Of a DNA stretch of 58,498 nucleotides, positions 23,255 through 32,561 are shown piece by piece; position 1 is the first letter of the stretch; every line of letters starts with the position of its first letter. The notes beneath the pieces were generated by a model. It was given only the letters and a program-made list of their open reading frames with translations. It was not told where the DNA came from and did not search any database. The position numbers were made by a program, and so were the translations under genes. Source of the stretch: Companilactobacillus hulinensis (GTDB taxonomy: Bacteria > Bacillota > Bacilli > Lactobacillales > Lactobacillaceae); the NCBI RefSeq assembly GCF_003946555.1, contig NZ_RHOO01000016.1, forward strand, positions 1 through 58,498, given 5' to 3'.

Positions 23255-23433
23255 CCGGAAGAAAAAGTAACGATACCAGCGGTGAAAGTGCTGTAGAACG
23301 GGATCTTCCGTTCGTACAGCACAGGACGATTTTTGAAATCTGCGAGGTCCATGCAGAGTTCAAAAACGAGAGTTCAGACCGCACTTCAGGCTGAAATCGG
23401 TCCCACTGCAGGTATCGTTACTTTTTCTGGAGG
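23255..23433 (-). repeat. F2 palindromic repeat, copy 3 (reverse orientation)
   Basis: A long copy whose closing stem pairs CCGG-AGAAAAAGTAACGATACC (23255-23277) with GGTATCGTTACTTTTTCTGG (23411-23430). Inside are a nested hairpin, GTGCTGT...GAACGG / CCGTTC...ACAGCAC (23288-23322), a second hairpin around TTTTTGAAATCTG / CAGAGTTCAAAAA, and the reverse core ending in GGTCCCACTGCAG. It is inverted relative to copy 2. Confidence 0.83.
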
Positions 23434-23470
23434 CGTAAAAGAAGACAAATGCTTGCATTAAAGTACACTA

Positions 23471-23489
23471 GAGGGTTTACAATACCCTC
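23471..23489. promoter_or_regulatory. Short perfect inverted repeat upstream of zwf
   Basis: GAGGGT - seven bases - ACCCTC forms a perfect palindrome about 100 bases before the zwf start. It surrounds a TACAAT that could be a -10 box (TTGCAT is 19 bases upstream). It may be an operator; no regulator is known to me for this motif. Confidence 0.3.
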
Positions 23490-23588
23490 AGATAAAAAAA
23501 TTAATAACTAAAAAGTCTTAATTAAAGATGTTTATGGGTGCATGTTGTAAAATAGAAGTGCATGATTCTATCAGAAGGGGTTTGGAAA

Positions 23589-25031
23589 ATGGCTAAAGAA
23601 AAATCAGCAATTTTTATTATTTTTGGAGGTTCTGGTGACCTTGCTCACAGAAAACTCTATCCTGCTCTATATCGCTTGTACAAAGCGGGAATTTTAAAAG
23701 ACCACTTTGCCGTTATCGGTACGGCTCGTCGTCCATGGAGTGATGATTATTTCCGTGAAACAGTCGTAACTTCGCTTGAGGACTTGGATGATGACAAACA
23801 AAAAATGGAAGACTTTGCCAAACATTTCTTCTATCAATCACATAATGTTAATGATTCAGAACATTACATTGCACTAAAGGAATTAGCTGCCAAACTTGAT
23901 GACCAATTTGAGGCTGGTCATAACCGTGTTTATTACATGGCTATTGCACCTAGATTCTTTGGTACAGTCGCTGAACACATCAATTCTGAAGGTTTGAAGA
24001 CAGAGGATGGCTTTAATCGTCTAGTTATTGAGAAGCCATTTGGTCGTGATTTGGCTAGTGCTTCAGAATTAAATGATGATTTGTCGAAGGCTTTCCCTGA
24101 AAATGAAATCTATCGTATCGACCATTATTTGGGTAAAAAGATGATACAAGAGATTCCCAATATTCGTTTAAAGAATCCTAAGTTTGAAAAGGCTTTGAAT
24201 AATAAATATGTATCAAATATTCAAGTTACTTTAGGTGAGTCATTGGGTGTTGAAGATCGTGGTGGATATTATGAAACCGCCGGAGTTTTGCGTGATATGG
24301 TTCAAAATCACATTATGCAAATCATCGGTTCAATTGCCATGGATACACCTGAAGAATTGACCGCTAAAGCAATTCATAAGGTTAAGACTGACTTGTTCTC
24401 AAGCTTAGATGTGCTTGAACCTGAAGAAGTTAATAAGAGCTTTGTTCGTGGTCAATACGATACTGACCGTCTTGGTAAGTTGAATGCATATCGTGATGAA
24501 GATAATGTTGACGATAATTCGAATATTGAAACTTACGCAGCAGGTAAACTAGAATTTAATGATGAACGCTGGTCGGGTGTTCCATTCTATGTTCGCTCAG
24601 GTAAACGTATGCCTGCCAAATCATCAAGAATTGATATTGTGTTTAATGATAAGGTTTCAGAGTTTGGTGTTAACCCTAATACAACTGTCAGTTTATTGAT
24701 CGAACCAGAAGAAGGACACAGTATTCTAGTTAATGGGATCGATTATCAATCTTCTAACCAAGATTTGATCAAGTTCCCAGAAGACAAGACATACTTTGAC
24801 AATGCTCGTGAAGCATATGAAAGTCTGATCATTGATATCTTGTCAGGTGATAGAGTTCATTTCACTTTGTGGGACGAATTACAAAGCACATGGAAGTACA
24901 TCGATGTTATCAGAGAAAAATGGGATTCAGAAGATACTGACTTCCCTAATTATCTTAGTGGAACAATGGGTCCTGAGGCCGCAGATACCTTACTAGAACG
25001 TGATGGTAATTCATGGGTCTGGGACGACTAG
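23589..25031 (+). CDS. zwf: Glucose-6-phosphate 1-dehydrogenase
   Basis: A 480-residue NADP-dependent enzyme starting the oxidative pentose phosphate pathway. The Rossmann motif IIFGGSGDLAHRKLYPALY is near the N-terminus, and the substrate-binding signature RIDHYLGKKMIQEI contains the catalytic histidine region. GVPFYVRSGKRMPAK and the end motif follow. I chose ATG 23589 with AAGGGG eight bases upstream; an in-frame start at 23562 precedes it. It makes NADPH and pentose phosphates; dinB follows after 27 bases. Confidence 0.96.
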   Translation: MAKEKSAIFIIFGGSGDLAHRKLYPALYRLYKAGILKDHFAVIGTARRPWSDDYFRETVVTSLEDLDDDKQKMEDFAKHFFYQSHNVNDSEHYIALKELAAKLDDQFEAGHNRVYYMAIAPRFFGTVAEHINSEGLKTEDGFNRLVIEKPFGRDLASASELNDDLSKAFPENEIYRIDHYLGKKMIQEIPNIRLKNPKFEKALNNKYVSNIQVTLGESLGVEDRGGYYETAGVLRDMVQNHIMQIIGSIAMDTPEELTAKAIHKVKTDLFSSLDVLEPEEVNKSFVRGQYDTDRLGKLNAYRDEDNVDDNSNIETYAAGKLEFNDERWSGVPFYVRSGKRMPAKSSRIDIVFNDKVSEFGVNPNTTVSLLIEPEEGHSILVNGIDYQSSNQDLIKFPEDKTYFDNAREAYESLIIDILSGDRVHFTLWDELQSTWKYIDVIREKWDSEDTDFPNYLSGTMGPEAADTLLERDGNSWVWDD

Positions 25032-25058
25032 ACTAGGTGGTGTTATGCTATCGGATTT

Positions 25059-26177
25059 TTGAAGATACCAATTAGAATTGAAGAGAATCGAAAAATCATC
25101 CATGTTGACATGGATGCTTTTTTCGCTTCAGTGGAAGAACGTGAACATCCACAATATAAGAAGAAATGCTTGATCGTAGCTCCTGATCCTCGGAAAAATC
25201 ATCATCATGGGGTGGTTACAACTGCTAACTATAATGCGCGGAAGTATGGCGCTCATTCCGCAATGCCAGCTCAACAAGCAATTGAATTGATTCCCAAAGA
25301 GAAATTGTTAATAGTTCCACCGAATTTTGAGTTGTATCGTAAAACTTCTGAGTATATTCATAGTATTTTCGGAGAAGTGACGGACAATTATCAATCTGTT
25401 GCATTAGATGAAGCTTATCTGGATGTAACTGAAAACAAGTTGAATAAATCTAACACTTTGAAAGTTGCTAATTACATTCAACAAAAGATAGTTCGTGAAA
25501 CCCATTTAACTTGTTCTGTAGGAATTTCATACAATAAGTTTTTGGCAAAAATGGCATCTGATTATCGCAAGCCGTTTGGACGAACCATTATCCTTGGTCA
25601 GTATGCTGAAGATTTTCTCAAACCAATTCCGATTGAAAAGTTTAATGGAATTGGCAAGGCAATGCAGAAGCGTTTGCATGAGATGGATATTTATACTGGT
25701 GGAGATTTGCAAGAACTTGATCAGGACATATTTATCAATACCTTTGGTAAAATGGGATATGTTATGTTTCGCCGTGTTCATGGTATTGACGATTCGCCAG
25801 TCGAAGGTCATCGTGTTCGTAAGTCTATTGGACGTGAGAGAACCTATAATCAGAATCTAGTATTGAATGAGCAAGTTGAAAAAGAATTGAAGTTTTTGGC
25901 TGACTTAGTAAGTAAGGATTTGAAGAAGCAACGTCAGCATGGCAAGACAGTCGTTCTCAAATTACGTAATTCTGATTTTGAAACGGTCACTAAACGAATG
26001 ACATTTCAGGATTATGTGCAGGATAAAGGTGAAATATATCGTATTGCCAAAGAGATTTATGATAAATTAGACATAAGTGATCAGAAGATACGGCTACTAG
26101 GTATTACTTTGACTAACCTTGATCCGTTATCTTATGAAGAAGTTTCTTTAAATCTATTTACACCGGAGGATAATTAA
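25059..26177 (+). CDS. dinB: DNA polymerase IV (Y-family translesion polymerase)
   Basis: A 372-residue error-prone polymerase. Catalytic carboxylates lie in IIHVDMDAFFASVEE and SVALDEAYLDVTE; HhH motifs (FNGIGKAMQKRLHEM) and a little-finger domain follow. The start is uncertain. The frame's only early start is TTG 25059, which has no ribosome site of its own. An ATG at 25045 has AGGTGG four bases upstream but stops after five codons at a TGA that overlaps the TTG. One extra T in the run at 25056-25060 would fuse them into MLSDFLKIP. Either translational coupling or a single-base deletion explains this. nrnA overlaps the stop by one base. Confidence 0.92.
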   Translation: MKIPIRIEENRKIIHVDMDAFFASVEEREHPQYKKKCLIVAPDPRKNHHHGVVTTANYNARKYGAHSAMPAQQAIELIPKEKLLIVPPNFELYRKTSEYIHSIFGEVTDNYQSVALDEAYLDVTENKLNKSNTLKVANYIQQKIVRETHLTCSVGISYNKFLAKMASDYRKPFGRTIILGQYAEDFLKPIPIEKFNGIGKAMQKRLHEMDIYTGGDLQELDQDIFINTFGKMGYVMFRRVHGIDDSPVEGHRVRKSIGRERTYNQNLVLNEQVEKELKFLADLVSKDLKKQRQHGKTVVLKLRNSDFETVTKRMTFQDYVQDKGEIYRIAKEIYDKLDISDQKIRLLGITLTNLDPLSYEEVSLNLFTPEDN

Positions 26178-27133
26178 TGAACAGTTTTTCAGAAATACTA
26201 GCAACAATCAAAAAATACAACAAGATAGTAATTTTGCGCCATCAAAACCCAGATCCAGATGCACTTGGATCACAAACTGGATTAGCTACGGCTTTGCGTC
26301 AAGCGTATCCAGATAAGAAAGTTTTGATCGGTGGACACAATGCTGAAGGTCTTAAGTGGCTATCAACAATGGACGAAGTCAGTGATGACGACTATAATGG
26401 TGCCTTGGTGATTTGTGTTGATACTGCCAATACTCCACGTGTTGATGATGAACGTTTTAACAAAGGTGATTTTCTAATCAAAATCGACCATCATCCAAAC
26501 GATGAAGCATATGGTGATCAATTATTTGTTAACACAAAAGCCAGCTCATGTTCTGAAATAATCGCAGACTTGATTGATTCAACGGATGAATTAACTTTGA
26601 CCAAATCCGTTGCGTATTATTTATATGCTGGTATAGTAGGTGATACTGGCCGTTTCATGTATCCTGCTACTACTCAACATACAATGAATGTTGTTGGGAC
26701 TTTTATGAACCTGGGAATTAACTTCTCTGGTATTAATCAAAATATGAATGAGATCGCCTTGGCACAAGCCCAGTTACAAGGTGAATTGTTCAATCGACTA
26801 CAAGTTGATGAATCAGGCGCTGCACTAGCCATCATCGACTTAGATTTAATGAAAAAGTTGGGAATCAATCAAGAAAAGGCTAACTCAGTTGTTTCAACAC
26901 CAGGTCGTTTACACGAAGTAACTTCATGGTTGGAAGCAGTTCAAAAGGATGACGGAACTTTCAGAATGCACTTGCGTTCTCAAGGTCCAATTATTAATGA
27001 GTTGGCAAAAGAACATGATGGCGGTGGACATCCATTAGCTAGTGGTGCAAATGCTAAAGATTTGGATGAAGTAAACCAAATGTTTAAGGAACTGATTGAA
27101 ATCGTTAAAGATTTCAAATCGAAGGGTGAATAG
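26177..27133 (+). CDS. nrnA: DHH/DHHA1 phosphoesterase NrnA (oligoribonuclease / pAp phosphatase)
   Basis: A 318-residue Mn-dependent enzyme that degrades nanoRNAs and dephosphorylates pAp. The DHH-domain motifs are visible: RHQNPDPDALGSQ (Asp 26 and 28), ICVDTANTPR, KIDHHPND, and the DHHA1 substrate motif GGGHPLASGA near residue 280. ATG overlaps the dinB stop by one base (TAATG), with GGAGG inside the dinB end, so the genes are translationally coupled. The next gene begins directly after its stop. Confidence 0.93.
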   Translation: MNSFSEILATIKKYNKIVILRHQNPDPDALGSQTGLATALRQAYPDKKVLIGGHNAEGLKWLSTMDEVSDDDYNGALVICVDTANTPRVDDERFNKGDFLIKIDHHPNDEAYGDQLFVNTKASSCSEIIADLIDSTDELTLTKSVAYYLYAGIVGDTGRFMYPATTQHTMNVVGTFMNLGINFSGINQNMNEIALAQAQLQGELFNRLQVDESGAALAIIDLDLMKKLGINQEKANSVVSTPGRLHEVTSWLEAVQKDDGTFRMHLRSQGPIINELAKEHDGGGHPLASGANAKDLDEVNQMFKELIEIVKDFKSKGE

Positions 27134-28474
27134 ATGACTAAATTTTCACAATATAATTTTAATGATGCGATAAACAAATCGCTCAAGGAGATCGGCTTTG
27201 ATGAACCAACTGAAGTTCAAGAAGCTGTAATCTCACTTGTTAATAAGAAGAAAGACATTATTGTCCAATCAGAAACTGGTTCTGGTAAGACACATGCTTT
27301 CTTATTGCCAATTTTGAATGCAATTACTAAGGACCAAACTGTGCAAGCTTTGATTGCTACTCCCAGTAGAGAGCTAGCTTATCAAATCTATGAAGATACA
27401 CAAGCTATCCTGAAGAACTATCCTGAAGAATATAATGCCTTCATCTATGTTGGTGGAGCTGATCGTGAACGTCAAAAGAGAAAGCTTGAAGCACATCAAC
27501 CACAAATTGCTATCGGAACTCCTGGTAGATTGTGGGATATGATTCGTGAGAATGACTTACATGTTGATGATGTTCAACGTTTCGTTGTCGATGAAGCTGA
27601 TATGACACTTGATATGGGATTCTTAGATGATATCGATCATATTGCTAGCAAGATGCCTGAGAACCATGAGATGATGGTCTTCTCAGCTACAATTCCACAG
27701 AGACTTGAACCATTCTTGAAGAAGTATATGAAGGGTCCACAAAGAGTTGAAATCAAGAACTCAAGTGTGATTGCTAAGAATGTTGAAAACTGGCTAATGT
27801 TTGCTCATGGCCGTGATAAGAAAGAAATGATTTATCAATTGATGACCTTAGGATCACCATATTTGGCATTGATTTTTGCCAATACTAAGAAGTCAGTTGA
27901 TGAAATTTACAATTATTTAAAGGCTAAAGGACTAAAAGTTGCACGTATTCATGGTGGGTTAAGTCCTCGTGAAAGAAAACGTGTTATGAAACAAGTCGAA
28001 AATATGGAATATCAATTCGTTGTTGCAACTGACTTGGCTGCACGTGGTATTGATATTAATGGTGTTTCACATGTTATTAATGCTGAAATACCTGATGACT
28101 TGGACTTCTTTATTCATCGTGTAGGTAGAACTGGACGTAACAAGATGTCTGGTATTGCTATCACATTGTATAATCCTGGTGAAGAGAATAAGATTGCTGA
28201 ACTAGAACATATGGGAATCAAGTTCTTGCCAAAGGATTTGAAGAATGATGAAATCGTTGAGGCTTATGACAGAGATCGTCGTACTCAACGTCATGCTACA
28301 CAAGAAAAACTTGATCCAAAACTAGTTGGTTTTGTTAAGAAACAAAAGACCAAGAAGAAACCTGGATACAAGAAAAAGATTAGACAAGCAATTTCAACTG
28401 ACAAACGTCAAAAGAACCGTATTAAGAATCGTCAAGAAATGAAACAAAAGCGAGACAAACGTCGCGGAAGTTAG
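27134..28474 (+). CDS. DEAD-box RNA helicase (CshB-like)
   Basis: A 446-residue ATP-dependent RNA helicase. Q-motif PTEVQEAVI, Walker A SETGSGKTHAF, PSRELA, TPGR, VVDEADMTLDMGF, motif III SAT, and HRVGRTGR are present in order. The final 60 residues are strongly basic (repeated KKK/RQ clusters), a likely RNA-binding tail. By similarity it resembles CshB, a cold-shock helicase of RNA turnover and ribosome assembly. It starts at the base after the nrnA stop, with AAGGGTGA upstream, and ends the zwf-dinB-nrnA cluster. Confidence 0.92.
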   Translation: MTKFSQYNFNDAINKSLKEIGFDEPTEVQEAVISLVNKKKDIIVQSETGSGKTHAFLLPILNAITKDQTVQALIATPSRELAYQIYEDTQAILKNYPEEYNAFIYVGGADRERQKRKLEAHQPQIAIGTPGRLWDMIRENDLHVDDVQRFVVDEADMTLDMGFLDDIDHIASKMPENHEMMVFSATIPQRLEPFLKKYMKGPQRVEIKNSSVIAKNVENWLMFAHGRDKKEMIYQLMTLGSPYLALIFANTKKSVDEIYNYLKAKGLKVARIHGGLSPRERKRVMKQVENMEYQFVVATDLAARGIDINGVSHVINAEIPDDLDFFIHRVGRTGRNKMSGIAITLYNPGEENKIAELEHMGIKFLPKDLKNDEIVEAYDRDRRTQRHATQEKLDPKLVGFVKKQKTKKKPGYKKKIRQAISTDKRQKNRIKNRQEMKQKRDKRRGS

Positions 28475-28477
28475 TTA

Positions 28478-28506
28478 TTGACTTTTTTTCAATCGGTAGT
28501 TAATAT
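28478..28506 (+). promoter_or_regulatory. alaS operon promoter
   Basis: TTGACT at 28478-28483, a 17-base spacer and TAATAT at 28501-28506 make a near-consensus promoter before the T-box leader. Confidence 0.82.
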
Positions 28507-28529
28507 TTTCATTGGATATGTCTAATTAT

Positions 28530-28697
28530 TAATATCTCAAGAGAAGGCTAGTCGGTGAGAACGCCTAGATAATTAATTAATAGATGCTGCCAATTAAAAT
28601 TGTAAATAATAATTGTTGAGAGGCTAACGAAAATCGTTGCAAACAAGGTGGTACCGCGCAGTGGCGTCCTTGTAAAGCAACGGTTTTCTCTTTTTTT
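28530..28697 (+). promoter_or_regulatory. T-box riboswitch (alanine) with terminator
   Basis: The conserved T-box AAGGTGGTACCGCG is at 28645-28658 and can form the antiterminator. The competing terminator pairs GAAAATCGTTGC (28629-28640) with GCAACGGTTTTC (28677-28688) and is followed by seven or more T residues. Upstream stem I includes AAGAGAAGG and alanine codons GCT GCC at 28586-28591, one of which is the likely specifier. Uncharged tRNA-Ala should allow read-through into alaS. Confidence 0.92.
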
Positions 28698-28710
28698 AAG
28701 GGGAAAAATA

Positions 28711-31350
28711 ATGAAAAAATTATCAAGTGCTGAAATAAGAAAGATGTTCTTGGACTTCTTCCAAACAAAACAACATATGATCGAACCTAGTGCTTCACTA
28801 GTGCCAGTTAATGATCCTACATTGCTATGGATCAACTCAGGTGTTGCTACATTGAAGAAATATTTTGATGGTACAGTAATTCCTGAAAATCCACGTATTA
28901 CTAATGCTCAAAAATGTATTAGAACTAATGATATTGAAAATGTCGGTAAAACTGCACGTCACCAAACATTCTTTGAAATGATGGGTAACTTCTCAGTTGG
29001 TGATTACTTCAAGAAAGAAGTAATTCCTTGGGCATTTGAATTCTTAACAAGTCCTGAATGGTTGGATATGGATAAGAATCTTTTATATGTAACTACATAT
29101 CCTAAAGATACTGAAACTCAAAAACTTTGGGCACAAGTAGGTATCGCTCAAGATCATATTTTGAAGACAGAAGATAATTTCTGGGATATTGGTGAAGGTC
29201 CATGTGGTCCTGATTCAGAAATCTTTTATGATCGTGGCCAATCATTCAATAACTTGGATGAAGATGATCCTGAAAACTATCCTGGTGGTGAAAATGAAAG
29301 ATATCTTGAAGTTTGGAATATCGTATTTTCAGAATTAAACCACTTACCAAATGGCAAGTACGTTGAACAACCACATAAGAACATTGATACGGGTATGGGA
29401 CTAGAACGTTTAGTTTCAATTATCCAAGGAACAAAGACAAACTTTGAAACTGACTTATTTAAGCCAATTATTGATCACGTTGAAACACTTAGTGATGGTC
29501 GTAAATACGGCAAGAGCGCTGAAGACGATGTGTCATTTAAGATTATCGCTGATCACGTTAGAACAGTTTCATTTGCCATTGGTGATGGTGCACTACCTTC
29601 AAACGATGGTCGTGGTTATGTTATCAGACGTTTGATCAGACGTGCTGTTCTTAATGGTAAGAAGCTTGGTATCAATGGACCATTCCTATACAAGTTGGTT
29701 CCAATCGTTGGAGAAATTATGGAGAGTTATTATCCAGAAGTTAGCCAACAAAAGGACTTCATTGCTAAGACAATTGAATTAGAAGAGAAACGTTTTTCAG
29801 AAACACTTAATGATGGTTTAGCACTCTTGAATGGTATAATTGAGGATCTCCACAAGGATGATGAAAAAGTCATCAATGGCGCTGATGCATTCAAACTCTA
29901 TGATACTTATGGATTCCCACTTGAAATGACACGCGAATATGCACATGATGAGGGACTTGATGTTGATGAAGATGGTTTCAAAGCCAACATGGAAGAACAA
30001 AAGCAACGTGCTCGTGCCGCTCGTGGAAACAAGCAATCAATGGGGATGCAAGATGAAACATTGATGGAAATCAAAACACCTAGTGAATTCGTAGGTTATG
30101 ATAACAATGAAATTAAAGCTACTTTGAAAAATATCGTTGTCGATGATGCTGAAGTAGAAGAAGTTGCTGAGGGCAAGGCTCAATTGATCTTTGATAAGAC
30201 ACCATTCTATGCCGAGATGGGTGGTCAAGTCGCCGATATCGGTGGCATCTACGATAAGAATGGTAACGAAGTTGCTGAAGTTATTGATGTACAACATGCA
30301 CCAAATGGCCAAAATATTCATCTTGTAAATGTTTCAACAACATTGAAACAAGGTGAAGAATACGATCTGAAGATCGATGGCGATTTCCGTGAAAAAGTAC
30401 GCCATAATCACACGGCAACTCACTTGTTGGATCAAGCTTTACGCGATGTTGTTGGATCAAGAACACATCAAGCAGGCTCATTAGTTGAACCTGAATACTT
30501 GAGATTTGATTTCAACAGTAATGCAGCATTGACTGATGAACAAATCAGTCAACTAGAAAAGATTGTTAATGAAAAGATTTGGGATGCTATTCCTGTTAAA
30601 ACAGAAGTATTACCTATTGAAGAAGCCAAAAAGAAAAAGGGTGCAATTGCCATGTTCAGCGAAAAGTACGGTGATATTGTCCGTGTCATTGAAATTGACG
30701 ATTACTCAACTGAATTCTGTGGTGGAACACATGCCCGTAATACTTCAGAATTAGGATTGTTCAAGATTACTTCTGAATCAGCCATTGGTTCAGGTATTCG
30801 CCGTGTTGAAGCCGTAACTGGTGAAGAAGCATTCGAGTACTTAAACAATCAATTACAATTATTACAAGAAACAGCCAGAAATATGAAAGTTAACCAATTG
30901 AAAGATGTACCAGCTCGCGCAACTCAATTAGTTGATGATAATAAGGCGTTGAATCGTGATAACCAAAACTTGAAGCTGAAACTTACAAGTCAAAAATCTG
31001 CTGAAGTCTTCAATAATGTTGAAGAAATCAATGGATTCAAAGTTATTGCCAATGCAATTCCAGCAGATATGGCAGCATTGAGACAACTAGCCGACAAGTG
31101 GAAGAATGAACAAAGTTCTGATATCTTGGTCCTAGGTGGAAGTGCCGATAAAAAAGCCAGTCTTGTTGTAGCTGTGGGTAAAGATGCTCAAGCCAAAGGA
31201 ATCAAAGCTGGCGATGTCATTAAGAAGATTGCCAAAGAGATCCAAGGTGGCGGCGGTGGTCGTCCAGATATGGCACAAGCTGGCGGTAAAAATCCCGCTG
31301 GTCTTACAAATGCGTTACAATTAGCCAAAGATGTTATTAAATCTTATTAA
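28711..31350 (+). CDS. alaS: Alanyl-tRNA synthetase
   Basis: An 879-residue class II synthetase. The catalytic core includes the family opening SAEIRKMFLDFFQTKQH and the class II motif region with RHQTFFEMMGNFSVGDYF. The editing domain has HNHTATHLLDQAL and the zinc-binding FCGGTHARNT. A C-terminal DHHA1 domain contains GGGGGRPDMAQAGG. I chose ATG 28711 (MKKLSSAEIRK) with AAGGGG upstream, rather than an in-frame codon inside the T-box. It is the first gene of the alaS-ireB-ruvX-yrzB operon, the same order as in Bacillus. Confidence 0.97.
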   Translation: MKKLSSAEIRKMFLDFFQTKQHMIEPSASLVPVNDPTLLWINSGVATLKKYFDGTVIPENPRITNAQKCIRTNDIENVGKTARHQTFFEMMGNFSVGDYFKKEVIPWAFEFLTSPEWLDMDKNLLYVTTYPKDTETQKLWAQVGIAQDHILKTEDNFWDIGEGPCGPDSEIFYDRGQSFNNLDEDDPENYPGGENERYLEVWNIVFSELNHLPNGKYVEQPHKNIDTGMGLERLVSIIQGTKTNFETDLFKPIIDHVETLSDGRKYGKSAEDDVSFKIIADHVRTVSFAIGDGALPSNDGRGYVIRRLIRRAVLNGKKLGINGPFLYKLVPIVGEIMESYYPEVSQQKDFIAKTIELEEKRFSETLNDGLALLNGIIEDLHKDDEKVINGADAFKLYDTYGFPLEMTREYAHDEGLDVDEDGFKANMEEQKQRARAARGNKQSMGMQDETLMEIKTPSEFVGYDNNEIKATLKNIVVDDAEVEEVAEGKAQLIFDKTPFYAEMGGQVADIGGIYDKNGNEVAEVIDVQHAPNGQNIHLVNVSTTLKQGEEYDLKIDGDFREKVRHNHTATHLLDQALRDVVGSRTHQAGSLVEPEYLRFDFNSNAALTDEQISQLEKIVNEKIWDAIPVKTEVLPIEEAKKKKGAIAMFSEKYGDIVRVIEIDDYSTEFCGGTHARNTSELGLFKITSESAIGSGIRRVEAVTGEEAFEYLNNQLQLLQETARNMKVNQLKDVPARATQLVDDNKALNRDNQNLKLKLTSQKSAEVFNNVEEINGFKVIANAIPADMAALRQLADKWKNEQSSDILVLGGSADKKASLVVAVGKDAQAKGIKAGDVIKKIAKEIQGGGGGRPDMAQAGGKNPAGLTNALQLAKDVIKSY

Positions 31351-31413
31351 AGTGGGCTATAATTGTAATGAAATCTTTCTGGTCACTTAAATTTTGCTAT
31401 ATGGAGGTTTGCC

Positions 31414-31671
31414 ATGAGTTCACTTGATAAAACAATGAGTTTTGATTTTAATGAAAACAAAGGCAAGGACGTCAAAGAGACATTACAAAGTGTTTACCAA
31501 TCACTAGAGGAAAAAGGGTATAATCCAATTAATCAGATTGTTGGATACTTGCTATCTGGTGATCCTGCCTATATTCCACGTCACAATGATGCAAGAAATC
31601 TAATTTTAAAACATGAAAGGGACGAGATAATTGAAGAATTAGTTAAGAGTTATCTCAACCAAGGCAAGTAA
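31414..31671 (+). CDS. IreB family regulatory phosphoprotein (DUF965)
   Basis: An 85-residue protein with the family's near-invariant sequence: [37 protein letters not shown] and a C-terminal [13 protein letters not shown]. In Enterococcus faecalis, IreB is phosphorylated by the PASTA kinase IreK and lowers cephalosporin resistance; that role here is by homology. The start has TGGAGG seven bases upstream, and the stop overlaps the ruvX ATG by one base. Confidence 0.94.
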   Translation: MSSLDKTMSFDFNENKGKDVKETLQSVYQSLEEKGYNPINQIVGYLLSGDPAYIPRHNDARNLILKHERDEIIEELVKSYLNQGK

Positions 31672-32105
31672 TGCGCTTATTAGGATTAGATGTTGGTTCC
31701 CGAACTGTTGGTGTAGCCGCAAGTGACCTATTGGGATGGACCGCTCAAGGTGTAGAGATCATTCGTATCAATGAGGATAAGGAAGATTTTGGTTTAGATA
31801 GATTAGGTGAGATCATCAAAGATAAACAACCGACAGGGATTGTTATCGGATTGCCTAAGAACATGAACAATACTGAGGGACCAAGAGTCGAAAAGTCGCG
31901 TGAATACGGTAAGATGGTAGTTGATAAATTCAATTTGCCTGTAGACTTTATTGACGAGCGATTAACTACAGTTCAGGCAGAACGTATGTTGATCGATGAA
32001 GCAAACGTTTCACGTGTTAAGAGAAAGAAAGTTATCGATAAAATTGCCGCAGAGATGATTTTACAAAATTATCTTGATGCAAAAGGCAAGTTAACGAAGG
32101 AATAG
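31671..32105 (+). CDS. ruvX: Holliday junction resolvase-like protein RuvX (YqgF, pre-16S rRNA nuclease)
   Basis: A 144-residue RNase H-fold nuclease. The motifs are [18 protein letters not shown] at the start, [32 protein letters not shown], and [13 protein letters not shown]. The three acidic catalytic positions (in LDVGS, IDERL and the C-terminal motif) appear present. Current evidence from other species favours a role in 16S rRNA 5' maturation. It is coupled to ireB by a one-base overlap. A small hairpin AGCTGTA / TACAGCT lies just after its stop at 32105-32127. Confidence 0.93.
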   Translation: MRLLGLDVGSRTVGVAASDLLGWTAQGVEIIRINEDKEDFGLDRLGEIIKDKQPTGIVIGLPKNMNNTEGPRVEKSREYGKMVVDKFNLPVDFIDERLTTVQAERMLIDEANVSRVKRKKVIDKIAAEMILQNYLDAKGKLTKE

Positions 32106-32143
32106 CTGTACAAATAGAGATACAGCTAATTGAGGTGACAATT

Positions 32144-32452
32144 ATGAGTGAAAATCCACAATCACCAAAGGATTTGGATGAAGTTACATTAAGTGACGAT
32201 CAAGGTAATGAAGAAACTTACAAGATATTATTTACCTTTGATTCTGATGACTATGGTAAATCATATGTATTTCTATATCCGAAAGCAGATGAAGACTCTG
32301 ATGAAGTAGAACTTCAAGCATATTCATTTGAACCAGATGCAAACGGCGATGTTACAGCCGGCGACCTTCTTCCAATTGAAGATGAAGAAGAATGGGATAT
32401 GGTTCAAGAAGTTTTAAATACATTCACTTCTGATGATGGTCAAGATCAATAG
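32144..32452 (+). CDS. DUF1292 family protein (YrzB-like)
   Basis: A 102-residue, very acidic protein rich in Asp and Glu, with the DUF1292 pattern VTLSDDQGNEETYKILFTFDSDDYGKSYVFLYP and a C-terminal EEEEWDMVQEVLNTF-like end. Function is unknown. I chose ATG 32144 with TGAGGTGA about five bases upstream; the GTG at 32135 lies inside that site. It is the last gene of the alaS operon, as yrzB is in Bacillus. Confidence 0.9.
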   Translation: MSENPQSPKDLDEVTLSDDQGNEETYKILFTFDSDDYGKSYVFLYPKADEDSDEVELQAYSFEPDANGDVTAGDLLPIEDEEEWDMVQEVLNTFTSDDGQDQ

Positions 32453-32461
32453 TTTATTATT

Positions 32462-32493
32462 AACCATGGATTGATTTTTTATTGATCCATGGT
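32462..32493 (+). terminator. Terminator of the alaS operon
   Basis: AACCATGGAT pairs with ATCCATGGTT across a 12-base loop. The downstream T content is modest, so termination may be incomplete. Confidence 0.65.
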
Positions 32494-32561
32494 TTATGAT
32501 TTTCTACTACAGAGTGAAAAGTAGTGCTTTTAGTTTAAAAGAGAGTGTGTAAGGGGATATA

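Noticed and set aside
22725-23270. Several open frames over the yajC tail and the F2 copies
   Set aside because: They are antisense to the Lys/Glu-rich tail of YajC or run through F2 palindromes, with no start sites.
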